This document shows, in pieces, positions 22,388 through 30,101 of a stretch of DNA of 46,232 nt; position 1 is the first letter of the stretch; each line of letters starts with the position of its first letter. The stretch is from contig MHLP01000039.1 of assembly GCA_001821435.1 (NCBI GenBank), forward strand, positions 1-46,232, written 5' to 3'. The translations under genes and the position numbers were made by a program. Under the pieces are notes generated by a model. That model did no database searches. It saw only the letters and a program-made list of their open reading frames with translations, and was not told the DNA's origin. Origin of the DNA: Candidatus Lloydbacteria bacterium RIFCSPLOWO2_01_FULL_50_20. Lineage in GTDB: Bacteria > Patescibacteriota > Minisyncoccia > Phycocordibacterales > UBA6899.

Positions 22388-23140
22388 ATGCCTCGTCTGA
22401 TCACCCCCGAAGGGATGCAGAACCATAAGTTGGGCGGGAACTTCACGTTCACCGCGAAGCGTATCGAACACTTAGGTGCGACGGAATACACCTTGGTGAC
22501 GATCGCGACCGATGAGTCCGGATCGGTTTCCGGATTCATGGATCAACTTCTGGCGATGGTGCAGGAATCGGTCGGCTCATGCAAGAGCTCGCCGCGTTCC
22601 GACAACCTGCTTGTCCGCGTGCTCTATTTCTCGGACAAGCATCCGAACGGCGTGAAGGAAATTCACGGCTTCAAACCGCTTGCCGAGATCGACCCGGCGC
22701 AGTATCCGATGCCGAATCCCGGCGGGTGGACGCCGCTGTGCGATGCGGTCTATTCCGCAATCGGCGCGATGAACAAATACGGCAAAGAGCTGTATGACCG
22801 GGACTATCTTGCGAATGGTATCGTGTTCATCATCACTGACGGTGGAGAGAACGCATCAGTCGCGACGATGCCTATGGTAAAGACTGAGCTCGCGAAGTCG
22901 GTTACCGGAGAGATCCTCGAATCGATGATCTCTATCCTGATCGGCGTGAATGTCGATCGCTGCAAGGATATCCTCGACGAGTTCAGCCGAGAAGCGGGCA
23001 TCACGCAGTTCATTGATGCCGGCGACGCCAGCGCGAAAAACCTGGCAAAGATCGCCAATTTTGTTTCGCGTTCGGTGTCGAGCCAGTCCCAATCACTGGG
23101 GACGGGCGGCCCGAGTCAGCAGATCGCGGCAACGATCTGA
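22388..23140 (+). CDS. vWA domain protein (TerY-like)
   Basis: A 250-residue protein made mostly of one von Willebrand A domain. The MIDAS elements are IATDESGSVSGF (D42-x-S44-x-S46), GGWTPLCDA (Thr) and FIITDGGENAS (Asp). A Ser/Gln/Gly-rich tail ends it. TerY-type vWA proteins occur next to PP2C and kinase genes in the TerY-P triads of tellurite-resistance-like stress systems; the same trio is seen here. AAAGGAG lies before the ATG at 22388. A terminator-like hairpin follows the stop. Confidence 0.87.
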   Translation: MPRLITPEGMQNHKLGGNFTFTAKRIEHLGATEYTLVTIATDESGSVSGFMDQLLAMVQESVGSCKSSPRSDNLLVRVLYFSDKHPNGVKEIHGFKPLAEIDPAQYPMPNPGGWTPLCDAVYSAIGAMNKYGKELYDRDYLANGIVFIITDGGENASVATMPMVKTELAKSVTGEILESMISILIGVNVDRCKDILDEFSREAGITQFIDAGDASAKNLAKIANFVSRSVSSQSQSLGTGGPSQQIAATI

Positions 23141-23153
23141 ATATCGACAACCT

Positions 23154-23180
23154 GGGGCGGCGCACATACCGCCCCTTTTT
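23154..23180 (+). terminator. Terminator-like hairpin inside the operon
   Basis: GGGGCGG-N8-CCGCCCC is followed by TTTTT, 15 bases before the PP2C ATG. It may limit expression of the downstream phosphatase and kinase genes relative to the vWA gene. Confidence 0.65.
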
Positions 23181-23195
23181 CTTTCGGAGGTCCAT

Positions 23196-24122
23196 ATGTT
23201 CAAGTTTTCCGCTGACCATCATTTTGTGATCGGCCGCGATCACGTGCTTCAGGCAAAACCATGCCAAGATCACGCGCTTTCGTTTGCGCAGGACGATCTT
23301 GCAATAGCGGTTGTTTCCGACGGCTGTTCGTCGGGAGGAGAGACGGATATGGGTGCGCGCATGCTGACGTTCACTCTCATAAACACGATAAAAAAAATGA
23401 GAAAGATCGCCGATGACACCCCGCTCTCGAAAAGTCCGGCACACATCCGATTTGCGCAGTGGATCATGCTTAAGGAAGCGGTTGGGCTGCTTGGTTTTTC
23501 GGCGCATGACGCGCTTGCGACGTGTACGTATGCGTACCTGACGCCCTCTGGCGGCTATGTTCATCTTCGCGGTGACGGGGTCATAGCGCTCCGGTTTCGT
23601 GATGGAAGTTCGACGCTCCTCCGCTACGATTGGGACAACAACATGCCTTTTTATCCCGCGTATGCGGATGACGGACCGAGAGGCTATGACTGCTTTATCG
23701 AAGCGCATGGCGGCTCGCTCTTGAAAGAAGTATTCAAAGAAGAGGAGTGGATGGAACGACCGGGACGCGTATGCGCAAAAGTTTCCGAAACGATGCATTC
23801 TTTAAGTGCCGGAATACAGGGAAGAGTTATTCCGTTCAGTAGAGATGAGCTCGCGAATATGGCATCCATTTCCGTCTTTACCGACGGAGTGACGCAAGTT
23901 GACGGTGTTGACTGGAAAGATACGGTCATTCAATTGCTCGACTTCAAAACAACGGAAGGTGCCTTCGTGAAGCGCCGGATGAATCGTCTGCTTAAAGACT
24001 ATCGGAAGCGCGGTGACGAACCTTCCGATGACATCGCCTGTGCGGTGGTCCTTATTGATTGCAACGACGAGAAAGGAGAAGATTATGAGCGCGCTGAAAC
24101 TCCCCCGGAAAATAATACTTGA
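23196..24122 (+). CDS. PP2C-type serine/threonine phosphatase
   Basis: A 308-residue metal-dependent phosphatase. PP2C motifs appear in order: KPCQDHALSF (D25), AVVSDGCSSGGETDMGA (D42-G43), LRGDGVIAL, SVFTDGVTQV, and PSDDIACAVVLID for the last metal Asp. It is the stand-alone TerY-P type and has no membrane or sensor domain. TCGGAGG lies before the ATG at 23196. Its last 38 bases overlap the kinase gene in another frame, so the two opposing activities are translationally linked. Confidence 0.87.
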   Translation: MFKFSADHHFVIGRDHVLQAKPCQDHALSFAQDDLAIAVVSDGCSSGGETDMGARMLTFTLINTIKKMRKIADDTPLSKSPAHIRFAQWIMLKEAVGLLGFSAHDALATCTYAYLTPSGGYVHLRGDGVIALRFRDGSSTLLRYDWDNNMPFYPAYADDGPRGYDCFIEAHGGSLLKEVFKEEEWMERPGRVCAKVSETMHSLSAGIQGRVIPFSRDELANMASISVFTDGVTQVDGVDWKDTVIQLLDFKTTEGAFVKRRMNRLLKDYRKRGDEPSDDIACAVVLIDCNDEKGEDYERAETPPENNT

Positions 24123-25818
24123 GGGGAAAGGGACACTCACGCTCCGCCTACCGGATTATCTTTCAAGCGGCGGCGAAGGCTCCATTTATCGTGTGGGGAA
24201 TACTGTGATCAAGCTCTATGTCGATCAGGATAAGATGCGTTACGACGGCATGGCGGAAAAAATCACGCTGCTTCGAAAACTCACGCATCCTTCCATCGTT
24301 GCGCCCTGCGGCATCGTGACCTTGCCTTCGGGTGAGCCGATCGGCTTTCACATGGCGTATGTCTCAGGAGAACCGCTCTCGCGGGTCTTCACCAATGACT
24401 TCCGTCAGCGTGAAGGATTTACGGACGAGATGGCAAAGATACTTGTCGCGCGGATGCGTGAAACGGTGGATTTCGCCCACGATAAAGGTGCGATCTTGGT
24501 TGACGCGAACGAGCTCAATTGGCTTGCGCAGATCAAAAACACGAGTGAGCCGATGCCGTATGTGATCGATGTGGATTCGTGGGCGATCGGAAAGTTCGGG
24601 GCTTCCGTGATCATGCCGTCGATCCGCGACTGGCACGCGAAACGCTTTGATCAGGCAAGCGACTGGTTCGCCTGGGGAATCGTGACGTTTCAACTTTGGA
24701 CGGGCATTCACCCGTACAAGGGAAAGCTCGATGGGTACAGGCCGGGTGATCTCGAGACGCGCATGAAAGCGAACAAGTCCGTTTTTTCTCCTGGTGTTCG
24801 TCTCAATCGGGCCGTGCGGGATTTTCGCGTCATTCCTGCGCCGCTTACCGAATGGTATGAGGCGACATTTGAAAAAGGACTACGGACAAAGCCACCTTCA
24901 CCGTTGGACACTGCCGTTACGGCGGTGAATAAGCGGATGATCATGCGGATAATCACTACGCAGGCAGGCGCGCTCATCTTCGAGAAACTTTTTGAAGATG
25001 TTTCTCGTCCGATCATCGGTGTTTTTCCCTCGGGAATTTTGCGGCTTGGAGATGGCACACTGCTTGATCTTTCCACAAAGCGTACGATTGGAAAGTTTCT
25101 TACACCGAAGAGTGAAGTCATTAAAGTTGAAGGCGGTTGGCTTCTGGCGAGTATCGTTGACGGCACGCTTGTCGCCGATTATGTCGCCGAAGCGACTGGC
25201 TTGTCGGAACGACTGAGCCTTCCGATCGCGCTTTCTGGACTTTTTCGTTCCGGGAACAGACTTTTTGCGGTCACTGAACAAGGTCTTACCGAGTTCGCAC
25301 TTCGTCTGTTTGGGAAGCCGATACTTGCCGTCGGCGGGACGTGGGGTGCACCCCAACGGTCGACAAAATTTTTCGACGGCGTTGGGATCCACGATTCATT
25401 GGGGGCGAAGTTTCTGATACTTCCGTTTGCGGAGAGTGCATGTGCGATCGTGCGCACGCCCGAGCTTGATTCGCTCACCGTGGTTGATGCGAAAGGCGGA
25501 GCACGATTTGTTGCGGTGATCGCGCTCAAGAAAAATGGCGAGTATGAGCGGCTTGAATTTACCCTCGATCGTGAACATGGGTCGTATGTGTTCTCCAGGA
25601 CGCTTGCGGATACGCCGGAATTGAACATGGTGATTCTTCCCAAGGGCGTTGTCGCTTCTGTCGTAGATGACGGGTCGCTCATGATCCTTGTTCCGACGAA
25701 CGGAAAGACGGTACATGTTGCTGATAAATATATCGCCACTGACATGATGCTCACGCGTCTCGATGATCAAGTGCTCTATATCAAAGACGGAGCACTGTGG
25801 AGTGTGCGAATGCGTTAG
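24085..25818 (+). CDS. Protein kinase with a C-terminal repeat-like domain
   Basis: A 577-residue protein. Kinase elements are SSGGEGSIYRV (Gly loop), VIKLY (K43), the catalytic loop ILVDANELNWL (D140, N145) and VIDVDSWAIGK in place of DFG (D162). Its HRD is replaced by VDA, as in the divergent kinases of TerY-P triads. A C-terminal region of about 270 residues has repeated strands (GVFPSGILRLGDGTLLDLS, GNRLFAVTEQGLTEF, VLYIKDGALWSVRMR) that look like a beta-propeller. AAAGGAG precedes the ATG. It probably opposes the PP2C encoded just upstream. Its targets are unknown. Confidence 0.82.
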   Translation: MSALKLPRKIILEGKGTLTLRLPDYLSSGGEGSIYRVGNTVIKLYVDQDKMRYDGMAEKITLLRKLTHPSIVAPCGIVTLPSGEPIGFHMAYVSGEPLSRVFTNDFRQREGFTDEMAKILVARMRETVDFAHDKGAILVDANELNWLAQIKNTSEPMPYVIDVDSWAIGKFGASVIMPSIRDWHAKRFDQASDWFAWGIVTFQLWTGIHPYKGKLDGYRPGDLETRMKANKSVFSPGVRLNRAVRDFRVIPAPLTEWYEATFEKGLRTKPPSPLDTAVTAVNKRMIMRIITTQAGALIFEKLFEDVSRPIIGVFPSGILRLGDGTLLDLSTKRTIGKFLTPKSEVIKVEGGWLLASIVDGTLVADYVAEATGLSERLSLPIALSGLFRSGNRLFAVTEQGLTEFALRLFGKPILAVGGTWGAPQRSTKFFDGVGIHDSLGAKFLILPFAESACAIVRTPELDSLTVVDAKGGARFVAVIALKKNGEYERLEFTLDREHGSYVFSRTLADTPELNMVILPKGVVASVVDDGSLMILVPTNGKTVHVADKYIATDMMLTRLDDQVLYIKDGALWSVRMR

Positions 25819-25829
25819 AAAAATGCGGT

Positions 25830-25859
25830 TGAGGCAGGGTGACCTGCCTCATTTTTTTT
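25830..25859 (+). terminator. Terminator of the vWA-PP2C-kinase operon
   Basis: TGAGGCAGG-GTGA-CCTGCCTCA, a 9-bp stem, followed by eight Ts. Confidence 0.88.
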
Positions 25860-25868
25860 GAAAAAAAT

Positions 25869-25897
25869 TTGACACACAAAGAGCCTCTTGCTATGGT
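25869..25897 (+). promoter_or_regulatory. Promoter of pncA
   Basis: TTGACA (25869), a 17-base spacer and TATGGT (25892-25897). No TAGTGT-N7-ACAC site overlaps it. TTGTG and CACAA downstream (about 25900-25924) form a loose inverted repeat. Confidence 0.65.
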
Positions 25898-25937
25898 TTT
25901 TGTGGCTGTAACAAGGGACACAAAGGAGTAGAACGGA

Positions 25938-26570
25938 ATGGACACGATCAAAATCTGCCGTGAGACCGATGCGCTCGTCATCGTGGACGTACAGAACGAT
26001 TTCATGCCCGGCGGGGCACTTGCTGTCCCTCGAGGCGATGAAGTGGTGCCTGTTATCAATGCGTTGGCAGGACATTTTGACAATGCGGTTTTTACGAAGG
26101 ACTGGCATCCTGCGGGACATATTTCGTTCGCGTCTTCGCATCCTGGGAAGAAGCCGTTTGAAACGATCACGCTTCCTTACGGTGAACAAGTGCTCTGGCC
26201 GGATCACTGTGTGCAGGGAACGAAGGGCGCCGAACTCCATGTTGGCCTTTCAATTCCGCACGCAAGATTTATTCAGAAAGGCTACCATCCGTACACCGAT
26301 AGTTACTCCGCGTTCAAGGAGGCGGACGGAACATCGACCGGACTCGGCGATAGTTTGCGTGCACGAGGGATCAAGAGGCTTTTCTTTGTCGGACTCGCGA
26401 CGGACTATTGCGTTGCATGGTCGGCGATGGATGCCCGGCGTGAACGTTTCGGTGTTCTCGTTATCGAAGACGCTTGCCGCGCCATCGACATGAACGGTTC
26501 GCTCGCCAAGGCTTGGCAAGATATGTCTGCCCTGCAGGTGGGGCGGATCATCTCCTCGCAAATCGCTTAA
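25938..26570 (+). CDS. pncA: Nicotinamidase
   Basis: A 210-residue enzyme converting nicotinamide to nicotinate, the first step of Preiss-Handler NAD salvage. The triad is D17 (VIVDVQNDFMPGG), K114 (FIQKG) and C158 (VGLATDYCVAWSAMDA). The metal site is D55-x-H57 (TKDWHP) with H90 (LWPDHCVQGTKGAEL). FETI and YSAF match substrate-binding segments of bacterial PncA, and the length is normal. AAAGGAG lies before the ATG. It has its own promoter and terminator between the kinase and nadD. Nicotinate made here would be used by PncB. Confidence 0.95.
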   Translation: MDTIKICRETDALVIVDVQNDFMPGGALAVPRGDEVVPVINALAGHFDNAVFTKDWHPAGHISFASSHPGKKPFETITLPYGEQVLWPDHCVQGTKGAELHVGLSIPHARFIQKGYHPYTDSYSAFKEADGTSTGLGDSLRARGIKRLFFVGLATDYCVAWSAMDARRERFGVLVIEDACRAIDMNGSLAKAWQDMSALQVGRIISSQIA

Positions 26571-26587
26571 CGCGCAGCGGTTCCATC

Positions 26588-26611
26588 AGCCCGGATCTTC
26601 CCGGGCTTTTT
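26588..26611 (+). terminator. Terminator of pncA
   Basis: AGCCCGG-ATCTTC-CCGGGCT followed by TTTTTA. Confidence 0.82.
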
Positions 26612-26657
26612 ATGAATATTTCTGCCGATCCAAGCAACTGTTGCGTAACATATTAGA

Positions 26658-26676
26658 TAGTGTAATAATAACACTA
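26658..26676 (+). promoter_or_regulatory. Putative NrtR operator, site C
   Basis: TAGTGT-AATAATA-ACACTA, a perfect palindrome apart from the centre. It ends at the base before the nadD ATG and overlaps a possible TAATAA -10 box (TTGCGT at 26641 upstream), so it could block both transcription and translation start. Confidence 0.75.
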
Positions 26677-27321
26677 ATGAGAACAGAAAGAGCGAAACGC
26701 ATCGCCGTTGTCGGATCGGCGGCAAATCCGGTGACCAAAGCGCATCGTGAGTTTGCGGAGGTACTCACCGAGAGCGGGAGGTTCGATCTCATACTCTGGC
26801 TTCCTTCCGGGTCGCGTCTTGATAAACCCGATCTTGTTTCTTCGGAACATCGGGTATGCATGACCGAACTTGCCTTCAATGAAGCATGGCGAAAAAAACA
26901 GCCGACAAAATTTGAGATCGATCTTCGTGAAGCCCGTGGCGCATCGATCCCGACCGCCATTCTGTTGCGGGAGTTTGAGCAAGAGTATCCTGACGCGGAA
27001 ATTATTTTTGCGACAGGTGTCGATGTGCTCGTGCCGCGCCCTGAGTACGGCGGGAAGTGCGAGGTGCTCCATCATTGGAGGGAGGGCGAGTCGCTCATGA
27101 AGAACTGGACGTTCGTCGTGTTGCCGCGAGAAGGTTATCCGCATCCGCGGCTCTTGCAGGAGAAAGGGGAGATCCCGGCGCACTTCATCGTTCTTGAACG
27201 GACGGTCGGAGATATTTCGAGCACGGAAATTCGCAGGAGGATCGCTCATGGTGAACCTTTCGATGATCTGGTCGATCCGCCAGTCGCGGAATACATCCGA
27301 GCGCATAAGCTCTATCAGTAG
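26677..27321 (+). CDS. nadD: Nicotinate/nicotinamide mononucleotide adenylyltransferase (NadD-like)
   Basis: A 214-residue nucleotidyltransferase that joins NaMN (or NMN) to AMP. The N-terminal IAVVGSAANPVTKAHREFAEVL holds the ATP-binding T/HxxH motif as TKAH, and the C-terminal ISSTEIRRRIAHGE is the second signature. Between them ATGVDVL and LPREGY fit NadD. The first His of GxFDPxHxGH is replaced by Thr, as in some NadD/NadM relatives. It starts directly after operator C. With PncA and PncB in the neighbourhood, NaMN is the more likely substrate. Confidence 0.85.
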   Translation: MRTERAKRIAVVGSAANPVTKAHREFAEVLTESGRFDLILWLPSGSRLDKPDLVSSEHRVCMTELAFNEAWRKKQPTKFEIDLREARGASIPTAILLREFEQEYPDAEIIFATGVDVLVPRPEYGGKCEVLHHWREGESLMKNWTFVVLPREGYPHPRLLQEKGEIPAHFIVLERTVGDISSTEIRRRIAHGEPFDDLVDPPVAEYIRAHKLYQ

Positions 27322-27377
27322 TGTTCATTACGGGCCCTGCCCCGTAGATCGGGCCTCTTGGCAGGATTACTGTGGGG

Positions 27378-27411
27378 TTGACAGCAGTTTGATAGTGTAT
27401 ATAATACACTA
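27378..27411 (+). promoter_or_regulatory. pncB promoter overlapped by putative NrtR operator, site D
   Basis: TTGACA (27378) and TATAAT (27400-27405) are 16 bases apart. The -10 box lies inside TAGTGT-ATATAAT-ACACTA (27393-27411). This is the clearest case of a repressor site over a promoter in the window. Confidence 0.8.
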
Positions 27412-27510
27412 AGATACGGCAGTTCCTTGAGTAGCCTTTACAGACTGCATACTATGACGTAGTTTGCACTGAGAGGTTTTGTTCCACGACAACTTGTCAG
27501 GAGGTCGTAT

Positions 27511-28845
27511 ATGTACGGTTTTAATCCGTTGGTTGGAGATGGTGCGCCGATCATTGGTGCGGTGCTGAGCAATGACTCATATAAGTTCACGACCGGACAG
27601 TTTGCATTGCTGTGTCATCCGAGAACGCCTGTTGTTTCCGCATTTCACAATCGGACGGCATCCGAGCGTCTTGCGGAGATCATCGATGAACGCGATCTGC
27701 GGCGCGAGCTCGATCATGTCCGCTCGTTACGCATGCGGCCCGACGAGATCGATTACCTGTATGGATTACGACTTGTTAACCATGTTCCCAGATATGCGCC
27801 GAAAGAGACGAATCATCCGCGGGTCTTCCACGATGAGTACGTCGATTTCATGAGAGAATTCCAGTATCCGTCCTATCAGCTTTCCGTGACGGCCGACGGG
27901 CAATATGACCTGCGTTTCCCGGGTCTCTGGGAAAAACAGACGTATTGGGAATGTCCTGGGATGCGGATCATGAATACACTTCGTATCCGTGCACTGCTTG
28001 CACAGATGACACCGGAGCAGCAGACAAAGATCTATCGGGACGCACAAGAACGCCTTGAAGAGAAGATCCTCTTTTTCAAGGCCCATCCGTGGATCCAGTT
28101 CATCGATTTTGGTTTTCGCCGTGCAGGAGGACCGGAGTGGCACGATGAATTGGATGAACGTCTCTTTCGCGCTCTTCCGCCGAAACAGCTTCTGGGAGTT
28201 TCCGAAATGAGTGCGGCCCGTCGACATGGTACCCCGAGCTTGGGGACCATTCCTCATGAACCCATTCAGGTGCTTTCGGGTATCTATTACGAGGACGATG
28301 ACCGTGCGGGAACGATGGAATCTCATCAGCGCTTTTTCTTGGAGTGGGATGAGTTCTATGACGGAGAATTTTCGGTCGCACTCACCGACACATACGGAAG
28401 AAAGTACTTCTTCGATAACTTCCCGCATGGCCTTGCCGTGCGCTGGTCAGGTCTTCGCCAGGACTCCGGTAATCCCGTCTCATTTCTTGATGATGCCGAG
28501 GATTTTTATCGGCGTCACAAGGTGGAGATGCGGACGAAGCGTGCAGTGCCGAGTGATGGTCTCACCACGCGCTTGATCCATTCCATTGATGCGGCAAATC
28601 GTGAACGCTTCAATGTTGCACACGGTCTTGGGACAAGTCTCACCTTTGACTTTTCCGATGAGTTTGGTGTTTCCCCGATCCCGAGCATTTCTATTGTGGT
28701 GAAAGCCGTAGAAGCCTGTGGCCATGAGCTGGTGAAGGTGCCGGATAACTCCGCCAAGGCGCTCGGATCACCTGAAGCGCTCGCGCGGGTCAGGCGTCTC
28801 ACCGGTGATGTTGCCGATAAGACATTCGTCACACCGGCAAGTTAG
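27511..28845 (+). CDS. pncB: Nicotinate phosphoribosyltransferase
   Basis: A 444-residue enzyme that makes nicotinate mononucleotide from nicotinate, PRPP and ATP. It follows E. coli PncB along its length: LSNDSYKFTTGQFAL, FPGLWEKQTYWECPGMRIMN, FIDFGFRRAGG, SLGTIPHEPIQ with the phosphorylated His equivalent at H249, LTDTYGRKYFF, VRWSGLRQDSGNPV, and HGLGTSLTFDF near the C-terminus. I prefer PncB to NAMPT because of this match and because nicotinamidase is encoded nearby. GGAGG precedes the ATG. Its promoter carries operator D. PRPP would come from Prs at 32368. Confidence 0.92.
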   Translation: MYGFNPLVGDGAPIIGAVLSNDSYKFTTGQFALLCHPRTPVVSAFHNRTASERLAEIIDERDLRRELDHVRSLRMRPDEIDYLYGLRLVNHVPRYAPKETNHPRVFHDEYVDFMREFQYPSYQLSVTADGQYDLRFPGLWEKQTYWECPGMRIMNTLRIRALLAQMTPEQQTKIYRDAQERLEEKILFFKAHPWIQFIDFGFRRAGGPEWHDELDERLFRALPPKQLLGVSEMSAARRHGTPSLGTIPHEPIQVLSGIYYEDDDRAGTMESHQRFFLEWDEFYDGEFSVALTDTYGRKYFFDNFPHGLAVRWSGLRQDSGNPVSFLDDAEDFYRRHKVEMRTKRAVPSDGLTTRLIHSIDAANRERFNVAHGLGTSLTFDFSDEFGVSPIPSISIVVKAVEACGHELVKVPDNSAKALGSPEALARVRRLTGDVADKTFVTPAS

Positions 28846-28861
28846 TCGATTTGTTTATTTT

Positions 28862-28947
28862 GGCGGAGGGGACACTCTCTCTTCCGCCCATTTATTCAGT
28901 TTCGCACAATATTGTGGGCAACTGAAAAAATGAAGTTCTTTGATTAA
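28862..28947 (+). ncRNA. Two-hairpin leader RNA motif, copy 1 (before the ADP-ribosylglycohydrolase gene)
   Basis: Hairpin 1 is GGCGGAGGGGA/TCTCTTCCGCC with a 5-base loop. The invariant CATTTATT follows. Hairpin 2 has AGTT/AACT, an internal loop and CACA-ATAT-TGTG. A tail contains GTTCTTT and a mini-frame encoding MKFFD that stops in the Shine-Dalgarno region. The second copy at 29987 has the same layout with changed but still paired bases. Hairpin 1 may double as the pncB terminator, but no T-run follows. Confidence 0.55.
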
Positions 28948-28958
28948 AAGGAGTGACG

Positions 28959-29978
28959 ATGAATTTAGCTCTGACGTTAGCAGATCGCATTTTCGCCATG
29001 TTCGCGTTGGGCGCGATCGGCGATGCTTTGGGCGCTCCGCTTGAGATGATGACCGCGACCGAGATTGCAAAACAATACGGACGTCTCACTACATTCGTTG
29101 AGCGCGGAGATCACAAATTCGGGCCGATCGCAAAAGGCGAGACGACCGATGACACACAGCTCAAGCTTGCGATCGCACGTTCGATCGTGCACATGCTCGG
29201 GATCGATCTTGGCGATATCGCTCGCGAACATGTCGCAGAACTTCCGCGTACGACACGCGGATGGGGCGGAAGTACCAGAGAGGCAGTCAAACGACTTGAA
29301 GCAGGCGCACATTGGAGCGTGTCCGGAAGCGCCCCATGCCGCACGCAGAAAAAACGCGGAAAAGGAAATGGCGTGGCGATGAAGATCGATCCCGTTGGAG
29401 CTTTTTGCGCTTTACGCGGTGTTGATCCATTGCTGAGCGGTGAACATCGGACCGAGATCAAATCTCTTGCGCTCATGACGCACAATAGTGCGATGGGCGT
29501 CGCGTCAGGTCTCGCGCAGGTGGTGGCTATTCACCATTTGCTTGGAAATAGCATCGTTCTTCCGCAGAGTTTTGCAGAGCGAGTGACGCATGCTGCCTTG
29601 ATCGGCGAGAGGGTGTTTCCTGCAGCTGTCATCAATGACGACGACTTTCTCTCCGAACGTTTTCAGTTGCTCGGAGGAGTGACCCCCGAGACCTCGAATG
29701 AGTTGCTTCGTTCGAATTTCGGGAACGGCGGCTGTTATGTCTATGAGTCGCTTCCAGTCGCTTATGCGCTCTTTTTACGCAAGCCACATTCCATAGAGGC
29801 GCTCTATGATGCGGTTGCGTTCGGCGGGGATACCGACACGGTCGCGTCCATCGTTGGGTCGCTCCTCGGGGCGTTGAACGGTTCAATGCTCATACCGCAA
29901 GCGCTGTGGAGCATGATCAATCGCCGTCAGGAGATCGAAACAACGGTCGCAGAATTCGTTCAAGCGCTCACTCCTTGA
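28959..29978 (+). CDS. ADP-ribosylglycohydrolase (DraG/ARH family)
   Basis: A 339-residue enzyme that removes ADP-ribose from modified proteins, nucleic acids or small molecules. FALGAIGDALGAPLE is the N-terminal signature, KGETTDDTQLKLA gives the first metal-binding Thr-Asp-Asp, and AFGGDTDTVASIVGSLLGALNG the second Asp pair. All dinuclear magnesium ligands seem present. AAAAGGAG lies before the ATG. No ADP-ribosyltransferase is encoded nearby, so its targets are unknown. Released ADP-ribose could be both a feedstock and the ligand of NrtR. Confidence 0.92.
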   Translation: MNLALTLADRIFAMFALGAIGDALGAPLEMMTATEIAKQYGRLTTFVERGDHKFGPIAKGETTDDTQLKLAIARSIVHMLGIDLGDIAREHVAELPRTTRGWGGSTREAVKRLEAGAHWSVSGSAPCRTQKKRGKGNGVAMKIDPVGAFCALRGVDPLLSGEHRTEIKSLALMTHNSAMGVASGLAQVVAIHHLLGNSIVLPQSFAERVTHAALIGERVFPAAVINDDDFLSERFQLLGGVTPETSNELLRSNFGNGGCYVYESLPVAYALFLRKPHSIEALYDAVAFGGDTDTVASIVGSLLGALNGSMLIPQALWSMINRRQEIETTVAEFVQALTP

Positions 29979-29986
29979 TCTCGTCT

Positions 29987-30081
29987 GGCGGAAGGGATGA
30001 CCTTCCTTCCGCCCATTTATTGAGCCGCTCATGATAGCATGGACGGCTGAAGAGATGTTGTTCTTTAAATATGGTTCATAG
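29987..30081 (+). ncRNA. Two-hairpin leader RNA motif, copy 2 (before nadE)
   Basis: Hairpin 1 is GGCGGAAGGGA/TTCCTTCCGCC with a 5-base loop. The same CATTTATT follows. Hairpin 2 has AGCC/GGCT and CATG-ATAG-CATG. The tail repeats GTTCTTT in a mini-frame encoding MLFFKYGS. Relative to copy 1, four pairs of hairpin 2 have changed on both sides (two T-A to C-G, one C-G to T-A, one A-T to G-C), as expected for a selected RNA fold. Confidence 0.55.
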
Positions 30082-30101
30082 GTTCATAAAGGAAAAAAAA
30101 G

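Noticed and set aside
27511-28845. Nicotinamide phosphoribosyltransferase (NAMPT) instead of PncB
   Set aside because: The motif order and wording follow E. coli PncB closely, and a nicotinamidase gene is next to it.
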